NCBI GenBank assembly: GCA_000697665.1
Contig: KL197713.1
Coordinates: 739,605-803,604, forward strand
Source: Jaapia argillacea MUCL 33604
Taxonomy: Eukaryota; Basidiomycota; Agaricomycetes; Jaapiales; Jaapiaceae
Direction: 5' to 3'
DNA length: 64,000 nt
The notes under the pieces are model-generated. The model did no database searches. It was not told the DNA's origin and saw only the letters and a program-made list of their open reading frames with translations. Position numbers and translations under genes: made by a program. Shown here in pieces: positions 58,142 to 64,000 of this stretch (the first letter of the stretch is position 1; each line of letters starts with the position of its first letter).

Positions 58142-58503
58142 ACTTAGTCGCAGATAATGTGTGGGGGTCCGAGTTGAAGCTGGTTGATGCTAGTTGGTGG
58201 CGAGTGGCCTGATCAAGGTTCAGATCCCGCCTCGCGTTAAATAGACACGTGACCGACCGACCAGGGCACGTGTCAATGTTCCTTTCATTGAGTGGTCATA
58301 AAGGTACTGAGGCTACATCAAATTACGATGTAAAAGTTGTCAAGTGTACATGGGAACGCTCGCTGCACGACTAGATCAAGCACCCCTTTCAACGTTCAAA
58401 TATTTGCTGGTCACCCTGGCGGCACCTATGACTCGACCACTAGATGCTCCCAAGAAAAAATCTAGAACATGAAAAGTGCAGTCAATTACACATAAAAGAC
58501 TAC
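58142..58503. other. Intergenic region between Argonaute and glutamyl-tRNA synthetase
   Basis: This 362-base gap is upstream of Argonaute and downstream of GUS1. A GGTTCAGATCCCGCC stretch at about 58,217-58,231 recalls a tRNA T-arm, but no matching acceptor or D-arm is visible. A non-annotated first Argonaute exon could lie here. Confidence 0.4.
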
Positions 58504-61393
58504 CTAACCGTATATATTTCGCACATCGTACATTTTCGTCTCCCCTTTTTGAATCGCATCATCACTGTATATCTTTTTAACCTCATACATTCCAGTCCTC
58601 TCTGCCGAGGGACTCACCGGAACGCCCTGGACCTCGTTTTGAAGTGAAGAAGACGGAGGGGGGCCTCCACCAACGGTCGCCTCCCCCGATTTAGCCCCCT
58701 TTTTCTTGGAGCCTGCGCTGGGGGTGGTCGTCGTGTCCGATGCTGGTGTCGCAACACCAGAAGCAGCAACGCTCTTGCTGGCCAGATTCGCAGCCTTCCC
58801 GTCGGGTATCCGAATGAATTCCATCCTGGTCCCCTCCCCTCCCGTGTTTGGATAAACACCATCCAAGATGAAGTATCCCTTTCTCTCAAACTGCATAATG
58901 TCTCCCTTCTTCAGGTCAACCACATTCGGGTCGGCCAGAGCCTCCTCTTTGAACTCCGTAACTGGAGTGACGAAATCCTTCACATCGTCTTCCTCCTCGA
59001 GCTTCTTCTTGGTGATGAGATAATCGTAGTCCAAGAGAGTTACTGGGATCAGAGAAGGTGATGGGTAGGGTAACCAATGGATCTTCTTCGAAGTTTTGCG
59101 GAAATCTCCTTGGAGGTTGAGAGTCAACTCGATGGCAGTGACCTCTCCGGATGGCGTAATCGTCTTGGATTGGACGATGGCGTTACCCCAGTCCATGAGT
59201 GTGATCTACAACACTTTCAGTAGAGTTCAAGTATGAGGTAGCTCGACCAACCTCTTCGTTATCATCGAAGGACAGAGCGTCTTCCTGCTCGATGAGGATC
59301 TGAGGAGTGTATGTAGTTTTCTTTTCGCCAATGTCCGGATTCTTTTTATGTTTGGGCAGCATCTTCACCTCAGGAGTTGAGGGAGCTCCCTTCAGCGTCA
59401 CCAAAACCCTAATCAAATGAAACCATTGACCCGCCGTTTTCGATCGCTGAACGCCCCAACTTACTTTTTGTCCTGCAATACGGCCCAGAACCTTGGAGCG
59501 ACAGGGTCAATAACCTTCTTGTTGATTGCCCAGATAGAATCCCATTCCAAGGAGACGATGGCTTGGGAGGGTCCTTGAGCAAGCATGAATTGGCGGAGAG
59601 CCTCCACCGTCAAACCGCGTCTGCGGATACCTGGATAAACCAAGATCAGGAACCCTCGCAAGAATGGGCGTCAGCAGAGCGACAAGCAATAAACATACCG
59701 CGAACGGTGGGGAACCTCGGGTCATCCCATCCCTTCACGAGTCCCTCATTCACGAACCAATGTAACTTTCGCTTCGAAAGCAGGGTATAAATGAAGTTTA
59801 GTCGACTGGAAATGCCATTACGATATGCCGGACACATCGATCTAGAAGATATGTGTACGAACCTGAAGTCCCAGATTTTCACAGGTCTTAACCCAAGAGC
59901 CTCAATCATCCAATTATATTGCGGGTTGCGATCCCGATACTCGTTGGTACGCAAGGCATGCGTGACCCCCTCGAGGGAATCGACGACAGGACAGGCGAAG
60001 TCATAAGTAGGATAAATCTTCCACTTGTCTCTAACAAAATTAAGATTTGCATCTGGTTAGCTGCCGTCCAGAAGCATTTTGTCATGACGGAAATCTTACC
60101 CGGTGCGATGATGAGGAAGGACGTTACACCGGTAAATCACAGGATCTCGAAGAGCCTTGTTCGGGTCGTCGACACTGAGTTTGGCGCGAATGCACCACCG
60201 AAGACCGTCTTCGGTGCCTGCCTTCATCTCCGCAAAGTGCTTCAAGTTCTCCTCCACAGAAGCATCCCGCCGCTGAGACGCGATCCCATCCATACGTTCC
60301 TTTCGCATCTAAGAAAGTAGAGTCAAACATGACTTCGGTGAATTATTATAATTCTATGTGGTGGCACACCTGCTCTTGAACCGTATCGTCTGCATAGGCT
60401 TTACCAAGCTCGATCATCTTGATGCAGAGGTCGTATAATTGGTCGAAGTAATCCGAGGTATGGCTTAGGCCATCCCCCTGAACATCAAGCAGAGCCAAGT
60501 CTTCCAGGATAGACTCCTCGAATTCGGTCTACGAGGGCCACTTAAGCAATACTGCAAAGATACGAAACGCGGAAACTGACTTTCTCCTTCGACGGGTTCG
60601 TATCGTCAAACCTGATCAGCATCTTCCCTTTGTACATCTTTGCGAAATACTGATTGAGTAAAACGGCCTTGGCATGTCCGATATGCAAATAACCACTAGG
60701 CTCCGGAGGGAACCTGGTGACGACCTCGCCTTCTTTCGCACCTTGCAATCCTAGTGCGAAAGAAGCAGCTGTCCGATTGTTCCGGGCTTTGCTGGCTTTG
60801 GCTGAAGCGATGAGGGCATATACTGATTGAGTTGATTCGAGGGTATCAATATAGGTGAACCAGCGGTTTAGGTGAGGATGTTTGTTGTTTTTGAGGAGGC
60901 CGATGATCTTTATGGATCCTAAAATTCCATCAGTCGAGCAAGACGAATGTGGACGGGGAGATTGTCACCTTTCAGAGCACCCCATAGCACCCAGTCAGCT
61001 GCTGTGATGTCGTGACCGACGAGGAAAGTGCGAAAAGCGAGATAATCATCCAAAGAGTCAAGGGCGGTGATGATCTCAGGGATTGAGGCCACTTTCGGGA
61101 GTGATTTTGCCAGAGCGAAATACGCTGGGGTCTGTCGGACGACTGTTTAGATATCGAAAACCACTGCCGAAATTGCATCAGACCTTTGTAGCCTCGTCGG
61201 CCAGGCCCCCAGCTTTGGAGATCGCCAGTACGATTTCTTCGTCCCCTGTGATCGTGGACCCTTTCAAGTCCAACGAGGGAGAGGAGACAGAGTCATCGAA
61301 GACGATCTCTGCTTGCTGGGTGTATGCGGCGATAGCGACTGTGGCATACGGAAACGGAGACGCTTTGGGGGAGACGGTCAATAGGCCAGCCAT
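58504..61393 (-). CDS. GUS1: Cytosolic glutamyl-tRNA synthetase
   Basis: This class I enzyme charges tRNA-Glu in the cytosol. From the ATG at 61393 ([20 protein letters not shown]) it has a GST-like N-terminal domain (61,390-60,800), used in yeast to bind Arc1. [23 protein letters not shown] carries the HIGH signature. [16 protein letters not shown] follows, then [13 protein letters not shown] and [32 protein letters not shown] and [22 protein letters not shown] bear the KMSKS-equivalent [20 protein letters not shown] leads to the anticodon-binding domain, ending near [13 protein letters not shown]. The C-terminus adds a basic/Ser-rich tail ([11 protein letters not shown]) with two short related units, [11 protein letters not shown] and [10 protein letters not shown]. 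About ten introns give some 800 residues. It is divergent from LEU4. Confidence 0.94.
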
Positions 61394-61710
61394 TGTGGAT
61401 GGATGAAAGGCTTCACGCCGCCTAGTCACTCGTCGAAATACTGTAAGTAATGTTTTCGAAGTCGAGTCAAGGTCAAAGGAGATCTCTTGATCTACGCCAC
61501 GCGACGACTGACACATCTGGATTGGTCCATTGCATCACCGCTTCCTGCCCTTCCTCAAATGGTCCTCAAAACTTTTCGCCCTCCTCAAGGCTCGAGTCAT
61601 TTTCTTCCCCATAGTAGTCGCCCATCAACTTTCCATATTTATTGGAACTCTCCCTGAATTTTCACGGACACCAATATCTTGTACCATCGATTCCTCTTCT
61701 ACGACCCATC
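61394..61710. other. Divergent promoter region GUS1/LEU4
   Basis: The 317 bases between the two start codons are pyrimidine-rich on the LEU4 side. I found no clear Leu3-type CCGG-N4-CCGG site. Confidence 0.45.
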
Positions 61711-64000
61711 ATGCCCATGCTGTGCGCCGTTTCCATCATCTTCCCTCTCTCACCCCCCTTCTGACACCCTGACAGATCCGATCCCTCAATAAAGTACAAG
61801 CCATACACACCTTTGGAGTTGAAGGAGCGTCAATGGCCTTCGAAGGTCAACCGAACACCACCCATTTGGCTCTCCACCGATCTTCGAGATGGAAACCAGG
61901 CCCTCGCGAACCCAATGACGATCGAGCAAAAGACGCTGTTCTTCAAGACGATCGTCAAGTGTGGTTACAAGGAAATCGAGGTCGCATATCCTGCCGCCAG
62001 TGACACGGACTTTGGATTTGTGAGGATGTTGATCGAGGAGAAGTTGGTGCCCGACGATGTTTGGCTCCAGGTTAGTTTGATCACCGTTTTCTGCGTTTGG
62101 AAATGAGCGTTGAACGTATATTGAGCATAGGTCCTCACTCCTGCAAGGGAGGACTTGATCAAGCGAACCGTCGAGTCAGTTGCAGGATGCAAGAAAGCCA
62201 TCATCCACATGTACAATGCGACTTCATGTCTCTTCCGTGAAGTCGTCTTCCGAAACTCAAAAGAGGAGACCCTCGCTCTTGCTGTCAAACACACAAAAAT
62301 TATCCGCCAATTAACAGAAGAATGTACGGCGAAGTATGGGACGGTATTCAAGTACGAATATAGCCCAGAGACTTTCACGCAAACGGAACCGGACTTCGCG
62401 ATAGAAGTTTGCGAGGCTGTAAAGAAGGCGTGGGGTAAGGCAGGGACAGGCGAGGATCGAATTATCTTCAACTTGCCCGCCACTGTCGAGATCGGACCTC
62501 CCAATCATTATGCGGACCTGGTCAGTCAGTCCCTCGTGTTGATAATAAATCTCCTCGCTGATCCAAATTTTCAGATCGAGAACTTCTGCAGAAAGATCAG
62601 CGAACGTGAAAAGATTATTATCAGTCTCCACCCTCACAACGATCGTGGTACCAGCATCGCAGCCGCCGAACTCGGTATCTTAGCCGGGGCAGATCGAGTC
62701 GAAGGATGCTTGTTCGGGAATGGCGAACGTACGGGCAACGTCGACCTCGTCAACCTCGCTTTGAACCTTTACACCCAAGGCATCCACCCTCACGTCGATT
62801 TTAGCGACATCCAAGCCATCATTGAGATCGTCACTCAATGCAATGATCTACCTGTTCATCCGCGGCATCCTTACGCGGGTGAACTGGTATTCACAGCTTT
62901 CTCGGGAAGTCATCAGGATGCGGTCAAGAAGGGCTTCGAGGTTCAGAAGGCGAGACACGAGGTGGCGAGGAGCAAAGGAGAGAACCAGTATTGGCATATG
63001 CCTTACCTTCCCATCGACCCGGCCGACCTTGGGTGCGATTACGATGCCGTCATCCGCGTCAACTCTCAGTCTGGTAAAGGAGGTATCGCATACCTCGTCA
63101 AACAAAACTTGGGGCTCGACCTTCCCAGAAAGATGCAGATCGCTTTCTACTCTGTTATCCAGACGATTGCGGATCGGGAGGCAAGGGAGATGACTGTGGA
63201 TGATATCACCACTGCATTCCGCAAGACCTATCATTTTGGTGGGCCAAACTACCAAGGGAGGCTTGTGTTGCGATCGTTCAAGATATCTTCGGATCCTGCG
63301 GCGGAGTTGAAGGACGAGGAGGCACAGGATGAGAGGAGGAGGTTTGATGGAACTGTATCTGTTGACGGAGTCTTCAGAGTTATCAAGGGAGAAGGAAACG
63401 GTCCCCTTTCCGCGTTGCTTGATGCTCTGCACACCTACCTTGATATCGACTTGTCCATCCGCGAGTACTCGGAACATACCCTCTCGGATGGCAAAGATGC
63501 CAAGGCAGCGTCGTACGTGGAAGTCTACACCCCAGGCGAAAACAAGAAGACTTCGTGGTGGGGAGTCGGTGTGGACCCTGATATCGCCGCATCTGGTCTG
63601 CGTGCCCTCCTTAGCGCGGTGAATAGCGCGATCGGTGACAAGCCTCTACCCGAACTCAAGCTCAGCGTTGGATTGAATGCCCAATCCGATCAAGCCGACA
63701 TCGCGTCCGTCATTCTGAATACTCTGCAGCTCGAGTTACCTCGCAGATTACAGTCGTCGTTCTTCGAGGTGGTTCAACGCGCCGTCCGCGATTCGCCTGC
63801 AAGCACGAAAGAGATCTCATACGATGCTCTCACGAAACTCTTCAAGGACACGTACAAATATGAGCTACCAGCCGAAGCCATGCGTTGTAGTCTCAAGTCG
63901 TTCAAGATGGAGTATCTCGGCGACGGAACTGACAGTCGTCGTCAAATCAACGGTGAACTCATCGTTGATTCCCGATCTCGCAAGATCACAGGAGAAGGCA
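61711..64000 (+). CDS. LEU4: Alpha-isopropylmalate synthase, 5' part, with a second regulatory region
   Basis: This enzyme condenses acetyl-CoA with 2-ketoisovalerate in the first leucine-specific step. The short first exon (MPML) is joined by an intron at 61722-61775 to [22 protein letters not shown]. The catalytic TIM barrel has [49 protein letters not shown] and [19 protein letters not shown], giving the Asp and the two metal His. [19 protein letters not shown] follows. The first C-terminal unit runs from [21 protein letters not shown] through the dimer domain ([19 protein letters not shown]) to [18 protein letters not shown]. After about 30 residues a second unit begins ([19 protein letters not shown] ... 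[12 protein letters not shown] ... RKITGEG) and leaves the window. Two further introns are at about 62,070-62,130 and 62,520-62,574. The gene is cut by the right edge, so its total length is unknown. Confidence 0.93.

Noticed and set aside
58190-58250. tRNA-like T-arm sequence GGTTCAGATCCCGCC
   Set aside because: No acceptor stem, D-arm or anticodon arm can be paired around it.
1-64000. Transposable elements or old virus-like copies
   Set aside because: I looked for reverse transcriptase, integrase, transposase or capsid-like frames and for long terminal or inverted repeats, and saw none. A repeat-library search would be needed to exclude small degraded pieces.

Overview
The window is nuclear DNA of a filamentous fungus, most probably a mushroom-forming basidiomycete (Agaricomycetes). 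The genes are compact and split by many introns of about 45-70 bases with GT..AG ends. Intergenic gaps are mostly 0.1-1.2 kb. The gene set includes an abaA-like TEA factor, a five-TOG XMAP215, an Argonaute and a cupredoxin GPI protein. The species call is inference; no rRNA or mitochondrial marker is present. I found no convincing transposon, LTR element, tRNA gene, rRNA gene or CRISPR array. Exon boundaries were read by eye, so gene ends are firmer than every internal splice site.

0-17.8 kb is a housekeeping block: the 3' part of methionine aminopeptidase 1 (+), glycerol-3-phosphate acyltransferase (-), a very long XMAP215/Stu2 microtubule polymerase gene (-), APC5 (-) and NOC3 (+). 18-26.2 kb carries a TEA-domain transcription factor (-), ESCRT-I VPS23/TSG101 (+) and the inner nuclear membrane LEM-like protein Heh1/Src1 (-).

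26.7-40 kb is the more accessory part: an NmrA-like NAD(P)-binding protein (+), two catechol-type O-methyltransferase paralogues (-) about 10 kb apart, a mitochondrial sulfide:quinone oxidoreductase (-), a Mso1-like Sec1-binding protein (+), a secreted cupredoxin (+) and a class II O-methyltransferase (-). Nothing here proves a biosynthetic cluster, since no backbone enzyme is seen.

40-54 kb returns to cell-biology genes: an RMP1-like RNase MRP subunit (-), AP-1/2 beta adaptin (+), an OTU deubiquitinase (-), an AKR7-type aldo-keto reductase (+), a SmgGDS-like armadillo protein (+), a peroxisomal enoyl-CoA isomerase (+) and a Nudix hydrolase whose frame is crossed by one TGA (+). 54-64 kb holds an Argonaute with an apparently complete slicer site (-), cytosolic glutamyl-tRNA synthetase (-) and the 5' part of alpha-isopropylmalate synthase LEU4 (+), which carries a second copy of its C-terminal regulatory region.

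The points most worth a second look are the in-frame TGA in the Nudix gene, the duplicated regulatory domain of LEU4, the animal-like five-TOG layout of the Stu2 orthologue, and the three O-methyltransferases within 12 kb.
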